From Pseudomonas sp. Bc-h (lineage in GTDB: Bacteria > Pseudomonadota > Gammaproteobacteria > Pseudomonadales > Pseudomonadaceae), in contig NZ_MUIN01000006.1 of the NCBI RefSeq assembly GCF_002080045.1, positions 389,093 to 453,092 on the forward strand: 64,000 nucleotides of DNA, given 5' to 3'. A program made the position numbers and the translations under genes. The notes beneath the pieces are model-generated. The model had not been told where the DNA came from. It made no database searches and was given only the letters and a program-made list of their open reading frames with translations. This document shows positions 21,329-31,412 of the stretch, in pieces; within the stretch, counting starts at the first letter, position 1; each line of letters starts with the position of its first letter.

Positions 21329-22018
21329 ATGAGTGAACAAACGATGACTGAGAAAAGAGCGGTAATCCTGCTGTCAGGCGGCCTCGATTCGGCGACGGTC
21401 GTCGCCATGGCCAAGGCCGATGGCTTCAGTTGCTACACGATGAGCTTCGACTACGGGCAACGTCACCGGGCAGAGCTGCAGGCCGCCGAGCGCGTGGCGA
21501 AGGATCTGGGCGTCGTCGAGCACAAGGTGATCGGCCTCAATCTGAACGGCATTGGCGGTTCGGCACTTACCGACACCAGCATCGCAGTTCCTGAAGCTCC
21601 CGGCGAAGGCATTCCGGTGACCTACGTCCCGGCCCGCAACACGGTTTTCCTGTCGTTGGCATTGGGCTGGGCTGAGGTACTGGGTGCACGGGATATCTTC
21701 ATCGGGGTTAATGCGGTCGACTACTCCGGTTACCCGGATTGCCGTCCGGAGTTCGTCGAGTCGTTCGAGCGTATGGCCAATCTGGCTACCAAGGCCGGTG
21801 TAGAAGGGCAGGGCTTCACGATTCAGGCGCCGCTGCAGATGTTGAGCAAGGCCGATATCGTCAAGGCGGGCACGCGTCTGGGCGTCGATTACGGGCTCAC
21901 CGTTTCCTGCTATCAGGCCGACGATCAGGGCCGCGCATGCGGCAAATGCGACAGCTGCCGACTGCGTGCAGAAGGCTTCGCCGCCGCCGGTGTTACTGAC
22001 CCAACGCGTTATTTTTAA
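21329..22018 (+). CDS. queC: 7-cyano-7-deazaguanine (preQ0) synthase
   Basis: 229-residue PP-loop ATPase with SGGLDSATV near the N-terminus and a C-terminal zinc site of four cysteines ([18 protein letters not shown]). It amidates and dehydrates the QueE product to preQ0. The queE-queC pair lies directly upstream of tRNA-Lys. Confidence 0.96.
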   Translation: MSEQTMTEKRAVILLSGGLDSATVVAMAKADGFSCYTMSFDYGQRHRAELQAAERVAKDLGVVEHKVIGLNLNGIGGSALTDTSIAVPEAPGEGIPVTYVPARNTVFLSLALGWAEVLGARDIFIGVNAVDYSGYPDCRPEFVESFERMANLATKAGVEGQGFTIQAPLQMLSKADIVKAGTRLGVDYGLTVSCYQADDQGRACGKCDSCRLRAEGFAAAGVTDPTRYF

Positions 22019-22037
22019 TTTTATTTTCAATAAGGTG

Positions 22038-22065
22038 TTGAATTACTGAGAGAAAGCGGTAATAT
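22038..22065 (+). promoter_or_regulatory. sigma-70 type promoter of tRNA-Lys
   Basis: TTGAAT (22038-22043) and TAATAT (22060-22065) are separated by 16 bp. The -10 ends 17 bp before the mature tRNA 5' end, a good fit for a tRNA promoter. Confidence 0.7.
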
Positions 22066-22082
22066 ACGCGCCACCACGAAGC

Positions 22083-22158
22083 GGGTCGTTAGCTCAGTTG
22101 GTAGAGCAGTTGGCTTTTAACCAATTGGTCGTAGGTTCGAATCCCACACGACCCACCA
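22083..22158 (+). tRNA. tRNA-Lys (anticodon TTT)
   Basis: 76-nt cloverleaf with GGGTCGT acceptor stem, anticodon loop CTTTTAA (TTT), TTCGAAT T-loop and encoded CCA. Confidence 0.97.
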
Positions 22159-22164
22159 TCTTCG

Positions 22165-22208
22165 AAACCCGAGAGGTCCACGCAAGTGTGAATTCTCGGG
22201 TTTTTTTT
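22165..22208 (+). terminator. rho-independent terminator after tRNA-Lys
   Basis: AAACCCGAGA pairs with TCTCGGGTTT across a loop of about 18 nt, and the T-run continues to 22208. Confidence 0.85.
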
Positions 22209-22229
22209 CGTCTGCTGTTTCTCCTCAGC

Positions 22230-22862
22230 TCATTGACTGCCAAGCCGTTCAAGGTACGCGCAGAACATGTCGGCCATCGCATCCGAGTAATTCTCGATTT
22301 CCACCTCGTTCCGGGGTGACTGCGAAAACTCCTTACCTACCGTGTCCATTGTGGTTGTGATCAGTTCGGCCGCCAGAAGCCTTGTGGCCTGGTCGACACC
22401 CGGCAAAACCTCCTCCATGAAACGCTGTATGGCGCGCTCTCCGGTCGCTTTTACTTCCTGAGCCTCGGGAGCGTTGCGATAAAGCGGTGCCGCGTCGTCC
22501 AGTGCGATGCGCATATCGGCCTCTTCGCATTCCGAACGAATGAAAGTGTGGATCAGCGTACGCAAGCGGTCGAAGGGTGGAGCGGCGGTGTCGCCGAGGA
22601 TGCGGGTGAGCAGGGCAGTGGTCTGCTGCCATTCATCGCTCTGCAGGCGGAACAGAATTGCCGCCTTGTTGGGGAAGTACTGATACAGCGAGCCAATACT
22701 GACGCCTGCCTTCTCGGCGACCCGCGCGGTGGTGAAGCGGCTGGCGCCTTCCTTGGCCAAAACCTGAACAGCGGCCTGAAGAATGATCGAAACAGACTCT
22801 TCGGAGCGGGCCTGTTTTGGCTTCTTGCGCAGAGAAATCGCGGGGTTGCGGGGATCGGTCAT
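22230..22862 (-). CDS. TetR/AcrR family transcriptional regulator
   Basis: The 210-residue repressor has an N-terminal helix-turn-helix (FTTARVAEKAGVSIGSLYQYFPNKAAIL, about residues 40-67) and a ligand-binding helical C-terminal domain. It is divergent from an O-methyltransferase gene 92 bp away. A perfect CGGATT-CT-AATCCG palindrome in the gap is a likely operator, which makes the methyltransferase the probable target. The inducer is unknown. Confidence 0.9.
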   Translation of the reverse strand: MTDPRNPAISLRKKPKQARSEESVSIILQAAVQVLAKEGASRFTTARVAEKAGVSIGSLYQYFPNKAAILFRLQSDEWQQTTALLTRILGDTAAPPFDRLRTLIHTFIRSECEEADMRIALDDAAPLYRNAPEAQEVKATGERAIQRFMEEVLPGVDQATRLLAAELITTTMDTVGKEFSQSPRNEVEIENYSDAMADMFCAYLERLGSQ

Positions 22863-22902
22863 GGCGGCTCGACAATGCGAATATTAAATGTGAGGGATTC
22901 GT

Positions 22903-22916
22903 CGGATTCTAATCCG
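22903..22916. promoter_or_regulatory. candidate TetR operator
   Basis: CGGATTCTAATCCG, a perfect 6-bp inverted repeat with a 2-bp spacer (outward bases extend it imperfectly), lies midway between the divergent tetR-type and methyltransferase genes. Confidence 0.5.
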
Positions 22917-22954
22917 GCGTTGAGATCAGCGCATCTTTCAATCCGGAGACATAC

Positions 22955-23620
22955 ATGAATACCCTGACTAGATCCCCTGTTGCTCCTTTGCTGGATCGCC
23001 TGTTCGACGAGGCTTCGGCGCTTTCACCGCGTTCGAATCCGGACATGGCTGAGCTGTCGCAAGAGGAGCTTGAGCGCTTGATGCGCAGCAAAACTGAATA
23101 CCTCGATTTCTATGGTCGTCTCAAGGATTTCCCTCTCGCTGTGTCGAAAGAGACCGGGGCGCTGCTTTATATGCTGGCTCGCAGTTGCAGGGCACGCACG
23201 GTTGTCGAGTTCGGCACATCGTTCGGTATATCGACGTTGCATCTGGCCGCAGCTCTGCGCGACAACGGCGGCGGTTTGCTGATTACCAGCGAGTTTGAGT
23301 CGTCCAAGGTGGCTCAGGCCCGCGATAACCTCAAGGCGGGCGGTCTGCTCGATCTGGTGGAGATTCGAGAGGGCGATGCGCTGCGGACTTTAGGCAGAGA
23401 TCTTCCTGAAAGCATCGATCTGGTGCTGCTGGACGGCGCGAAGGCGCTGTATCCAGAGATTCTGAATCTGGTGGAAAGCCGCCTGCGGCCTGGTGCGTTG
23501 ATCATTGCTGACAACGCCGATTACGCGCCTGAATACCTGGCCCGGGTGCGCTCGCCTGCGCAGGGCTATATGTCCATTCCGTTTGCCGAGGACGTAGAGC
23601 TGTCGATGCGCCTGGGCTGA
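22955..23620 (+). CDS. SAM-dependent O-methyltransferase-like protein
   Basis: 221-residue class I methyltransferase of the caffeoyl-CoA/catechol O-methyltransferase type. Motif I is [16 protein letters not shown], followed by the acidic ribose-binding residue (ITSEFESSK), and motif III-like [15 protein letters not shown]. The substrate is not evident. The divergent TetR gene suggests that expression is induced by a small molecule. Confidence 0.85.
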   Translation: MNTLTRSPVAPLLDRLFDEASALSPRSNPDMAELSQEELERLMRSKTEYLDFYGRLKDFPLAVSKETGALLYMLARSCRARTVVEFGTSFGISTLHLAAALRDNGGGLLITSEFESSKVAQARDNLKAGGLLDLVEIREGDALRTLGRDLPESIDLVLLDGAKALYPEILNLVESRLRPGALIIADNADYAPEYLARVRSPAQGYMSIPFAEDVELSMRLG

Positions 23621-23876
23621 CACGCGGGCGGTAAGTGATCGCTCAACGGGTTACGTGATACATTCGCCGCCGCTTTGCGCGACCTCCCGCTCTGGCTGTC
23701 ACAGTGGCAGCGGTGGCGGGAGGAAAGCACACGGCGAATCGCTATCGATGCATGCCCCAAGAGGCATGCCCGGAGCTGGAAACTTCATGACCGTGAGGGT
23801 TTCCCGCTTTTTTTGTTGCCTGTTGTTCAGGTGTAAACTCGACGTTCGCGCATACGCGCACTCAGGTCCTGCGAAC

Positions 23877-24935
23877 ATGACACAGATTTCCGAACGCCTG
23901 CTGGTCCAAGCGCACCTGGACGCCAAACAGCCAAAGCCCCTGACTCCGGACGAAGAAGCCGAGTACCGCCGCCTGATCGCCGCTGAGCTCAAGGCGCAGG
24001 ACGCAGTCTTGGTGGCTCACTATTACTGTGACCCAGTGATCCAGGCGCTGGCGGAAGAAACCGGCGGCTGCGTATCCGACTCCCTTGAGATGGCCCGCTT
24101 CGGCAAGAACCATCCGGCCAGGACAGTGCTGGTTGCCGGTGTGCGATTCATGGGCGAAACCGCGAAGATTCTGACCCCTGAAAAGCGCATTCTGATGCCG
24201 ACCCTGGAAGCGACCTGCTCGCTGGATCTGGGCTGCGGCGTCGATGAATTCACGACCTTTTGCGACCAGCATCCCGAGCGCACCGTTGTGGTTTATGCCA
24301 ACACGTCCGCTGCAGTCAAAGCCCGTGCCGACTGGGTCGTCACGTCAAGCTGTGCGCTGGAAATCGTCGAAAGCCTGATGGACAACGGCGAGAAAATCAT
24401 CTGGGCGCCGGACAAGCATCTGGGACGCTACATTCAGCGCGAAACCGGTGCTGACATGTTGCTGTGGGACGGCGCCTGTATCGTCCACGAAGAGTTCAAG
24501 TCGCGGCAGCTGGAGGATATGAAAGCGCTGTACCCGGACGCTGCGATTCTGGTGCACCCGGAGTCACCTGAGTCGGTGATCGATCTGGCCGATGCGGTGG
24601 GTTCCACCAGTCAGCTGATCAAAGCCGCGCAGACCCTGCCGAACAAGACCTTCATCGTGGCGACCGACCGCGGCATTTTCTACAAGATGCAGCAGCTGTG
24701 CCCGGACAAGATTTTCATCGAAGCCCCCACCGCCGGTAACGGCGCGGCATGCCGCAGCTGCGCTCATTGCCCGTGGATGGCGATGAACACGCTGGCCCGC
24801 ACTCTACAGTGCTTGCGCGAAGGCACCAATGAAGTCTTTGTCGACCCGGCGATTATCCCGAATGCCGTGCGGCCGTTGCAGCGGATGCTGGATTTCACTC
24901 AGGCTGCTCGACTCAAACTCTCCGGTAACGCCTGA
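23877..24935 (+). CDS. nadA: quinolinate synthase
   Basis: 352 residues. The enzyme condenses iminoaspartate with dihydroxyacetone phosphate to quinolinate in de novo NAD synthesis. Cluster-ligand cysteines sit in the expected places ([34 protein letters not shown]). The ATG at 23877 ([19 protein letters not shown]) agrees with the family; a longer in-frame ORF from 23655 is rejected. It matches PA1004 in order. Confidence 0.96.
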   Translation: MTQISERLLVQAHLDAKQPKPLTPDEEAEYRRLIAAELKAQDAVLVAHYYCDPVIQALAEETGGCVSDSLEMARFGKNHPARTVLVAGVRFMGETAKILTPEKRILMPTLEATCSLDLGCGVDEFTTFCDQHPERTVVVYANTSAAVKARADWVVTSSCALEIVESLMDNGEKIIWAPDKHLGRYIQRETGADMLLWDGACIVHEEFKSRQLEDMKALYPDAAILVHPESPESVIDLADAVGSTSQLIKAAQTLPNKTFIVATDRGIFYKMQQLCPDKIFIEAPTAGNGAACRSCAHCPWMAMNTLARTLQCLREGTNEVFVDPAIIPNAVRPLQRMLDFTQAARLKLSGNA

Positions 24936-24938
24936 TTC

Positions 24939-25004
24939 GTAGCGCTCCGGTTCGCCGGCGGCAGCGTTCTCAAGATCGCCACCGCCGGCAAGCTGTGTTG
25001 CTCC
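24939..25004. repeat. REPIN-like palindrome, GCCGGCGG family, copy A
   Basis: Two long imperfect arms (about 28 nt) with a shared core TTCGCCGGCGGCAGCG / CGCCACCGCCGGCAA flank a 10-nt centre TTCTCAAGAT. It lies between the convergent nadA and bepA ends and is related to the copies at 47031, 56941 and 58038. Confidence 0.8.
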
Positions 25005-25020
25005 AGGATTGAGCCCGCTT

Positions 25021-26454
25021 CTAGTTCATCAACTCTTTCACCGCCCGTTCCTGCGCGATGATCTCCTGCTGTCTGGCGTCTATCCGCGAAGCCAACTGGA
25101 AGTTGTTGTTGGCCCGGCGCTTGGCGAATTCCAGTTGCTGAACAGCCTGCTTGAAGTCGCCCATCAGTGCGAAATACTCGGCGCGAGCCTGGTGCGAACC
25201 GATGGTATTGCCGGAAAGCCCGCGAGTGTCGGCCACCTGATTCCAGACATCCGGATCGTCCGGGCGACTCTTCAGTAGCGTTTCCAGAGACTTCAGCGCT
25301 TCAGGGGCTTTGGACTGTTTGAGCAGGATATCGACCTTGGCCTGATTCAGTGGGTAATCGTCCGGGTAGAGGTCCAGCATCCGGTTGACCCGTTGCTGAG
25401 CATCGGGGAAGCGGTTGTTGGTGATGTCCAGATTGATCGCGGCCAGGTTGTAGGTGATGTTGTCCGGGGCCTTTTCCAGCAGCGGCTTGAGCTCATCGCG
25501 GGCTTCGTTCAACTGGCCGGCCTTGGTTTGCGCCAGAGCGAGACCATAGCGGGCGGCATCGTTCTTCGGGTTCTCGGCCAGCTGTGCCCGGAAACGCTTG
25601 GCAGCCATACCCGGGGTTTCTTCGTAAATCAGCACGACACGCGAGCGCATCAACTGATACCCGAGGCTGTCTTCCTTGCCGCCCGGCTTGGACTGCTCGG
25701 CCCGGTTGCGGGTGTCGGCAATACGCGATTCGGTCACCGGGTGGCTCATGAGGAATTCCGGCGGCTTGGCGTCGTAGCGATACTGACGCGCCAGACGTTC
25801 GAACATGGTCGGCATGTTGCGTGGGTCGTAACCGGCTTTTTCCAGGTTGAGAATGCCAATGCGGTCCGCTTCAGCCTCGTTCTGGCGAGAGAAGCGGGCC
25901 TGTTCCTGAATGGCCGCAGCCTGTGAGCCTGCGATCGCGGCAATGCCGGCGTCACCTGCACCGGCTGCCGCCATGACGATGCCCGCCAGCATCGCGGCCA
26001 TCACCGGGACCTGCATGCGTTGCTGCGCCTGTACGCCTCGGGCAAAGTGGCGTTGCGACAAGTGAGCCAGTTCGTGAGCGAGTACCGCTGCGTATTCGCC
26101 TTCGGTTTCTGCGTGCAGGAACAAACCGCCGTTGACCCCGATGATGCCGCCGGGTGCAGCGAACGCGTTGATTTCAGGGGTGTTGATCAGGATGAACTCA
26201 AGACGTCGGTCCTGCACCTGACTGGTTTCGGCCAGGCGATAGACCGAGGTTTCGACGAAGTCCTTGAGTTGCGGATCGGACAACTGCGGCACTTGAGCGC
26301 GCAACAGACCCAGCCAGGCGCGGCCCAGGTCATGTTCCTGTTGTGGTGAGACGATGGACGAACTGGCATCGCCAAGCGACGGCAGATCGTCCGCAAAAGT
26401 CGGGGCTGCCAGCAGGCATGCGAGCGTCAGCAGTGTGGGGCGCAAAAAATTCAT
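25021..26454 (-). CDS. bepA: periplasmic M48 metalloprotease / chaperone, BepA (YfgC) type
   Basis: 477 residues: a Sec signal peptide (cleavage near TFADD), then an M48 peptidase domain with zinc site H127-E128-L-A-H131 and third ligand E193 in NEAEADR. A long TPR region runs from about 290 to 450. BepA degrades or helps assemble LptD and other outer-membrane proteins with the Bam machine, which fits bamC nearby. Gene order matches PA1005. Confidence 0.92.
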   Translation of the reverse strand: MNFLRPTLLTLACLLAAPTFADDLPSLGDASSSIVSPQQEHDLGRAWLGLLRAQVPQLSDPQLKDFVETSVYRLAETSQVQDRRLEFILINTPEINAFAAPGGIIGVNGGLFLHAETEGEYAAVLAHELAHLSQRHFARGVQAQQRMQVPVMAAMLAGIVMAAAGAGDAGIAAIAGSQAAAIQEQARFSRQNEAEADRIGILNLEKAGYDPRNMPTMFERLARQYRYDAKPPEFLMSHPVTESRIADTRNRAEQSKPGGKEDSLGYQLMRSRVVLIYEETPGMAAKRFRAQLAENPKNDAARYGLALAQTKAGQLNEARDELKPLLEKAPDNITYNLAAINLDITNNRFPDAQQRVNRMLDLYPDDYPLNQAKVDILLKQSKAPEALKSLETLLKSRPDDPDVWNQVADTRGLSGNTIGSHQARAEYFALMGDFKQAVQQLEFAKRRANNNFQLASRIDARQQEIIAQERAVKELMN

Positions 26455-26594
26455 GCACGAAACTCTGAGGCAGAAAGTCGTTACTGTAGCTGGCTCAATG
26501 GCTTGCTGACCAGAGTGGGGTATTCTGGCGAGTCTGTATGAATGTTCTTCTTACAGTTTCTATGTAATTGGATGTGTCTACCCGGAGAGAAACG

Positions 26595-26846
26595 ATGTCT
26601 GACGCTGTGGGGCGCCCCGCGACATGCGATGCCGAGCTGGACGCCAGTGGCCTGAATTGTCCGCTGCCGTTGCTCAAGGCGAAAATGGAACTCAACCGCC
26701 TGGCCAGTGGCGCGGTGCTCAAGGTGACCGCCACCGATGCCGGCTCCCAGCGAGACTTCCGAACTTTCGCCAGGCTCGCGGGCCATGCGCTGTTGCATGA
26801 AGAATCGGCCAATGGCATTTATCTGTACTGGTTACGCAAGGCCTGA
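26595..26846 (+). CDS. TusA-family sulfur-carrier protein
   Basis: 83 residues with the family signature ending in C-P-L-P: the active-site C22 in GLNCPLPLLKAK carries persulfide. Canonical TusA feeds tRNA 2-thiouridine synthesis, while the Pseudomonas protein at this position (PA1006) has been linked to molybdenum homeostasis and nitrate respiration. The ATG at 26595 follows CGGAGAGA; a longer GTG start at 26568 is less likely. Confidence 0.9.
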   Translation: MSDAVGRPATCDAELDASGLNCPLPLLKAKMELNRLASGAVLKVTATDAGSQRDFRTFARLAGHALLHEESANGIYLYWLRKA

Positions 26847-26893
26847 CCCTTTTCACTGCTTCGCCTTTTACCCTCGGCCCCAAAGGTTCATTG

Positions 26894-27964
26894 ATGTTCA
26901 AAGTGCTTCGCGATTGGATGCAGCGCTACTTCTCGGATGAAGAGGCAGTGGTGCTGGCGGTATTGCTGTTTTTGGCGTTCACGATAGTCCTCACTCTGGG
27001 CGGCATGCTGGCACCTGTGCTCGCCGGGCTGGTGCTGGCGTTTCTGATGCAGGGCATGGTCGCGCAGTTGGAGCGCCTGCGGATGCCGGAAGGGGGCGCG
27101 GTCGGGCTGGTCTTCGCCTTGTTCATGGGCGCGCTGGCGGTGTTCCTGTTGGTCCTGGTGCCGCTGCTCTGGCATCAATTGATCACGCTGTTCAACGAGC
27201 TGCCGGGGATGCTCGCCAAGTGGCAGTCATTGTTGTTGCTGTTGCCGGAGCGCTACCCGCATCTGGTGTCCGATGAGCAGGTGCTACAGGCCATCGACAC
27301 TGCCCGTGGCGAAGTCGGCAAGTTTGGCCAGTGGGCCTTGACCTTCTCCCTGTCGAGCCTGCCGCTGCTGGTCAACATGATGATCTATCTGGTGCTGGTG
27401 CCGATCCTGGTGTTCTTCTTCCTCAAGGACCGCCGGATGATTGGCCGCTGGTTCAGAGGCTATCTTCCGCGCGAGCGTACGTTAATCACCCGTGTGGCCG
27501 AGGAAATGAACCGGCAGATCGCGAATTACATTCGCGGAAAAGTCATCGAGATCTTCATCTGTGGCGCAGTGACCTACATCGCCTTCGTCACCATGGGCCT
27601 CAATTACTCGGCGCTACTGGCGATGCTGGTGGGGATTTCGGTGGTCGTGCCATATGTGGGCGCGGTGGTGGTGACGGTACCGGTGGCCTTTATCGCGCTG
27701 TTCCAGTGGGGCTGGAGCGATCAGTTCATCTACCTGATGGCGGTCTACGGCATCATTCAGACGCTCGACGGCAACGTACTGGTGCCGCTGCTGTTCTCGC
27801 AGACGGTCAGCCTGCACCCGGTCGCGATCATCTGCGCGGTGCTGTTGTTCGGTGGGCTGTGGGGCTTCTGGGGGATTTTCTTCGCGATCCCGTTGGCGAC
27901 CCTGTTCAAGGCCGTGCTGGATGCCTGGCCGAGGAATGAGCCGACGGTTGCGCCGTTGTTGTAG
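26894..27964 (+). CDS. AI-2E / PerM family membrane transporter
   Basis: 356-residue inner-membrane protein with about eight hydrophobic helices in two groups (residues ~18-90 and ~150-340) and the family element FFLKDRRMIGRWFRGYLPRER between them. Described members export autoinducer-2 or act as Na+/H+ antiporters. The substrate here is unknown. It lies 47 bp downstream of the TusA-like gene, probably in the same operon. Confidence 0.88.
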   Translation: MFKVLRDWMQRYFSDEEAVVLAVLLFLAFTIVLTLGGMLAPVLAGLVLAFLMQGMVAQLERLRMPEGGAVGLVFALFMGALAVFLLVLVPLLWHQLITLFNELPGMLAKWQSLLLLLPERYPHLVSDEQVLQAIDTARGEVGKFGQWALTFSLSSLPLLVNMMIYLVLVPILVFFFLKDRRMIGRWFRGYLPRERTLITRVAEEMNRQIANYIRGKVIEIFICGAVTYIAFVTMGLNYSALLAMLVGISVVVPYVGAVVVTVPVAFIALFQWGWSDQFIYLMAVYGIIQTLDGNVLVPLLFSQTVSLHPVAIICAVLLFGGLWGFWGIFFAIPLATLFKAVLDAWPRNEPTVAPLL

Positions 27965-27973
27965 CGAAGGTCT

Positions 27974-28013
27974 GTTGATGATCGTTCCTGCGCAGAGCGT
28001 GGGAACGATCAAC
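27974..28013. repeat. palindromic intergenic repeat (GATCGTTCC type)
   Basis: GATCGTTCC and GGAACGATC form perfect 9-bp arms, extended by GTTGAT/ATCAAC and inner GCGC/GCG pairing. It lies between the convergent perM-like and bcp genes. Similar GATCGTTCC...GGAACGATC elements are common between genes in fluorescent pseudomonads (from memory). Confidence 0.65.
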
Positions 28014-28038
28014 TTACAGCGTGGGATTGATCAGCCCG

Positions 28039-28512
28039 TTAGGCTTTATCGAGTGCCTGAGCCTGTTCCAGCACCGCAGCGACATGCCCCGGGACCTTCA
28101 CGCCACGCCATTCCTTGCGCAGCACGCCGTCTTTGTCGATCAGGAAGGTGCTGCGATCCACGCCCAGGTATTCCTTGCCGTACAGCTTCTTCAGCTTGAT
28201 CACGTCGAACAGCTGGCATAGCGACTCGTCCTTGTCCGAGATCAGCTCGAACGGGAATTCCTGCTTGGCCTTGAAGTTCTCGTGAGACTTCAAGCTGTCG
28301 CGGGACACACCGAACACCACGGTGTTGGCTGCCTTGAAGTCAGCGTACTGATCGCGAAAGCCCTGGCCTTCGGTGGTGCAGCCAGGGGTGCTGTCCTTGG
28401 GGTAGAAATAAATGACCACTTGCTGACCCTTCAGCGCAGACAGGCTCACAGCCTGATCGCTGGTGGCCTGTACCTGAAAGTCGGCAACGGGTTTGTCCAG
28501 TTCTACAGCCAT
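28039..28512 (-). CDS. bcp: thioredoxin-dependent peroxiredoxin Bcp
   Basis: 157-residue AhpC/TSA-fold peroxidase with peroxidatic C45 in YPKDSTPGCTTEGQGF. The resolving Cys found five residues later in E. coli Bcp (position 50) is Q here, so it probably belongs to the form that uses another cysteine or works as 1-Cys. It reduces organic and hydrogen peroxides with thioredoxin. It is the next gene after gcvR on the same strand, with a 10-bp gap. Confidence 0.94.
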   Translation of the reverse strand: MAVELDKPVADFQVQATSDQAVSLSALKGQQVVIYFYPKDSTPGCTTEGQGFRDQYADFKAANTVVFGVSRDSLKSHENFKAKQEFPFELISDKDESLCQLFDVIKLKKLYGKEYLGVDRSTFLIDKDGVLRKEWRGVKVPGHVAAVLEQAQALDKA

Positions 28513-28522
28513 GCGGGTTTCC

Positions 28523-29086
28523 TTACATTGGGGCTTGCGGGCGCCATGGTTCGATCAGCGCGTCGAGATTGAGAGCGTCGGCGAAGTCCAGGAACTGGTC
28601 GCGCAACCAGCTGATCTGGGTGCCGGCGGGCAGCGTCACGGTGAACGTCGCGTTGAGCATCGTTCCGCCAGTCTGTGGCGCCTGATACGTGTCGCAGATC
28701 AGGTTTTCCAGCTCGACATGATGATCGATGAAGAACTGGCACAGCTCATTGATGATGTCCGGGCGATACGCCGAGCTGACGTAGGCCACATACGGCAGGG
28801 CTTCAGGACGGCTCTCCAGCGAAGCGCTGCGCACCACGTTGACGGTGAACGCGTGTTTCTTCGACAGGTTCGGCAGGCCGGTTTCAAGACGCGCCAGGGC
28901 GTCCCAGCTACCGGATATCTGCAGAATCAAGGCACTGTATTCCCCGTGACGAGTGAGGCGCGAGCTGACCACCGAGCAACGGTTTTCATGACTGGCGCGG
29001 CACAGGACGTTGGTCAGCTCCATTGGGTTGGCGCCAAGGGCACTGATGACAAGGAATTGTTCGCGAACTGTGGGGATGGACGACAT
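28523..29086 (-). CDS. gcvR: ACT-domain regulator, GcvR type
   Basis: 187 residues in two ACT-like halves: LVISALGANPMELTNVLCRASHENRCSVVSSR and then PYVAYVSSAYRPDIINELCQFFIDHHVELENL. GcvR binds glycine and restrains the GcvA activator of the glycine cleavage operon in E. coli. In Pseudomonas the gene sits between bcp and dapA, exactly as here. Whether it controls gcv in this organism is inferred. Confidence 0.88.
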   Translation of the reverse strand: MSSIPTVREQFLVISALGANPMELTNVLCRASHENRCSVVSSRLTRHGEYSALILQISGSWDALARLETGLPNLSKKHAFTVNVVRSASLESRPEALPYVAYVSSAYRPDIINELCQFFIDHHVELENLICDTYQAPQTGGTMLNATFTVTLPAGTQISWLRDQFLDFADALNLDALIEPWRPQAPM

Positions 29087-29400
29087 GCAGCATTCCTAAG
29101 CGATGAGCGGTCGGTACATTGTTGGCTTGTGCGGCGGATTCAACGAACGAAAGACTCGCAACTACGGCCCGGACCACTGTCACACGTGGCTTGTGTGAGC
29201 CAGTCACACCAAGCGACGACGAGGCTGGAACGGGGTTTTGCGACGACGAATACGAACGGTCGAACGAGCTGCGCAGATGACCAGTACCGATCAAAGACCG
29301 AAGGGTAGCGAAAACCGTCGCTCAGGGGAATGCTCGCCTTGTGCAAGGACCATGGCGCCAGTACCATTACCGCTCTCTTTTTCCGGCAGGAGCGGTTTGC
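29087..29400. other. divergent gcvR / dapA promoter region
   Basis: About 314 bp hold the divergent promoters and the dapA leader. The dapA ribosome site CAGGAG is at its right end. A small imperfect dyad (GTCACACGTGGCTTGTGTGAG, 29178-29200) could bind a regulator. No ORF is credible. Confidence 0.45.
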
Positions 29401-30279
29401 ATGATTGCGGGCAGTATGGTGGCACTGGTCACACCTATGGATGCGCAGGGTCGTCTTGACTGGGACAGCCTGAGCAAACTGGTGGACTTTCACCTGCAAG
29501 AGGGCACCAACGCCATTGTTGCCGTCGGCACTACAGGTGAATCGGCGACGCTTGACGTCAACGAGCACATCGAAGTCATTCGTCACGTCGTCAAGCAGGT
29601 TGCTGGCCGCATTCCGGTGATCGCCGGCACGGGCGCCAATTCCACCCGCGAGGCGGTCGAACTGACCCGCAACGCCAAGGACGCCGGTGCCGATGCCTGC
29701 CTGCTGGTGACCCCGTACTACAACAAGCCGACCCAGGAAGGCCTGTACCAGCACTTCAAGCACATCGCCGAAGCCGTCGACATCCCGCAGATCCTCTACA
29801 ACGTGCCGGGTCGCACCTCCTGCGACATGCAGGCCGAGACCGTGATCCGCCTGTCGAAGGTCAAGAACATCATCGCCATCAAGGAAGCCACCGGTGACAT
29901 GCAGCGCGCCAAGGACATCCTGGCCGGCGTGAGCAGCGACTTCCTGGTGTACTCCGGCGACGACGCCACTGCGGTCGAGCTGATTCTGCTCGGCGGCAAG
30001 GGCAATATTTCGGTCACCGCCAACGTCGCCCCGCGTGACATGTCCGACCTGTGCAAGGCGGCCATGGCCGGTGATGCCGTCACCGCCCGCGCCATCCACG
30101 AAAAACTGATGCCGCTGAACAAAACCCTGTTCATCGAATCGAACCCTATTCCCGTGAAATGGGCCCTGCATGAGATGGGTTTGATGCCGGACGGTATCCG
30201 TCTGCCGCTCACCTGGCTCAGCGAGTCATGCCACGAGCCGCTGCGTCAGGCCCTGCGCCAGTCCGGTGTATTGGTTTAA
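29401..30279 (+). CDS. dapA: 4-hydroxy-tetrahydrodipicolinate synthase
   Basis: 292-residue TIM-barrel enzyme of lysine and peptidoglycan (DAP) synthesis, condensing pyruvate with aspartate semialdehyde. It shows GTTGESATL, the catalytic Tyr in [14 protein letters not shown] and [11 protein letters not shown], and the Schiff-base Lys in [10 protein letters not shown]. The ATG at 29401 follows CAGGAG. It leads the dapA-bamC-MBL-purC group. Confidence 0.97.
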   Translation: MIAGSMVALVTPMDAQGRLDWDSLSKLVDFHLQEGTNAIVAVGTTGESATLDVNEHIEVIRHVVKQVAGRIPVIAGTGANSTREAVELTRNAKDAGADACLLVTPYYNKPTQEGLYQHFKHIAEAVDIPQILYNVPGRTSCDMQAETVIRLSKVKNIIAIKEATGDMQRAKDILAGVSSDFLVYSGDDATAVELILLGGKGNISVTANVAPRDMSDLCKAAMAGDAVTARAIHEKLMPLNKTLFIESNPIPVKWALHEMGLMPDGIRLPLTWLSESCHEPLRQALRQSGVLV

Positions 30280-30296
30280 TGAGGAAGCACTACGCA

Positions 30297-31412
30297 ATGA
30301 AGCGACTGGCCGGACTTTCCGCACTAGCCTTGATTATCTCCAGCACCAGCGGTTGCAGCTGGTTGTTTGGTCAGGACGGTTACTTCCGTGATCGCAGCAG
30401 CGATTACCTGGAAGCCACCCAGAAACCACCGATGCAATTGCCTGAAGGCGTCCAGGAAGCCAAGCGCCTGGACCCGCTGCTGCCGATTCCACGCAACGTA
30501 GCCGATGACACCCAGAAGGGTGAATTCAACGTACCGCGTCCGCAGCCTCTGGCCACCGCTCAGGACTCCGGCGACTACACTCTGCAGAAGAGCGGCGACA
30601 ACCGCTGGATCCTGGCTCAGCGTGCCCCGGCCGAAGTCTGGCCAGTGGCTCACCAGTATTTCGAAGACAACGGTTTCCGCATCGCCGAAGACCGTCCTGC
30701 TACCGGTGAATTCAACACCACCTGGCAGCGCATGGACGAGTTGTCTGCGTCGGTTGCCAAGCGCATGGGCGCCTCCGGCGACAGCGCCAGCACCGAAACC
30801 CGCGTTCGCGTTCGCATCGAGCCGGGCGTGCAGCGCAACACCAGTGAAGTCTACATCGTCAGTGTCCAGCGTCCGGCCGGCAGCAGCGATGATCCCGCTT
30901 TCCCGTCGCGCAGCACCAACGTCGGCCTGGATTCGGTCCTGACCGACGACATGCTGGCAAGCCTGACCCGTACTGCCGAGAAGGGCGGTTCGGTGTCCCT
31001 GCTGGCAGCGCGTGACTTCGATACCCCGAGCCGCGTTTCGCTGAGCGAAGACGGCAGCGGCAACCCGGTGCTGAACTTGGGTGCCGACCTCGATCGCGCC
31101 TGGTCCAGTGTCGGCCGCGCCCTGGGGCAGGGTGACTGGCGCGTTGAAGACATCAACCGCAGCCTGGGTCTGTACTACATCAACCTTGCTGAAAAAGCCG
31201 ACAAGCCGGAAAACAAACCTGGCTTCTTCGCTCGCATGTTTGGCAGTGAAGAAACCAAAGAACAGAAAGAAGCCCGCGCCGAGCGTTATCAGGTTCGCCT
31301 GAGCAAGGTCGGTGACAACGTTCAGGTAACGGTCGAGAAGAACATCAACACCGTGGCGCCGACTGAAGTCGCCCGTCGCGTATTGAGCGTCATTCAAGAC
31401 AACCTCGGTTAA
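30297..31412 (+). CDS. bamC: outer-membrane assembly lipoprotein BamC
   Basis: 371 residues with a lipobox SGC near residue 20 ([11 protein letters not shown]). An unstructured N-terminal stretch ([18 protein letters not shown]), which contacts BamD, is followed by two helix-grip domains (about 90-215 and 235-365). It starts 17 bp after dapA, the usual order. A BepA-type protease that serves the same Bam complex is encoded 4 kb upstream. Confidence 0.95.
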   Translation: MKRLAGLSALALIISSTSGCSWLFGQDGYFRDRSSDYLEATQKPPMQLPEGVQEAKRLDPLLPIPRNVADDTQKGEFNVPRPQPLATAQDSGDYTLQKSGDNRWILAQRAPAEVWPVAHQYFEDNGFRIAEDRPATGEFNTTWQRMDELSASVAKRMGASGDSASTETRVRVRIEPGVQRNTSEVYIVSVQRPAGSSDDPAFPSRSTNVGLDSVLTDDMLASLTRTAEKGGSVSLLAARDFDTPSRVSLSEDGSGNPVLNLGADLDRAWSSVGRALGQGDWRVEDINRSLGLYYINLAEKADKPENKPGFFARMFGSEETKEQKEARAERYQVRLSKVGDNVQVTVEKNINTVAPTEVARRVLSVIQDNLG

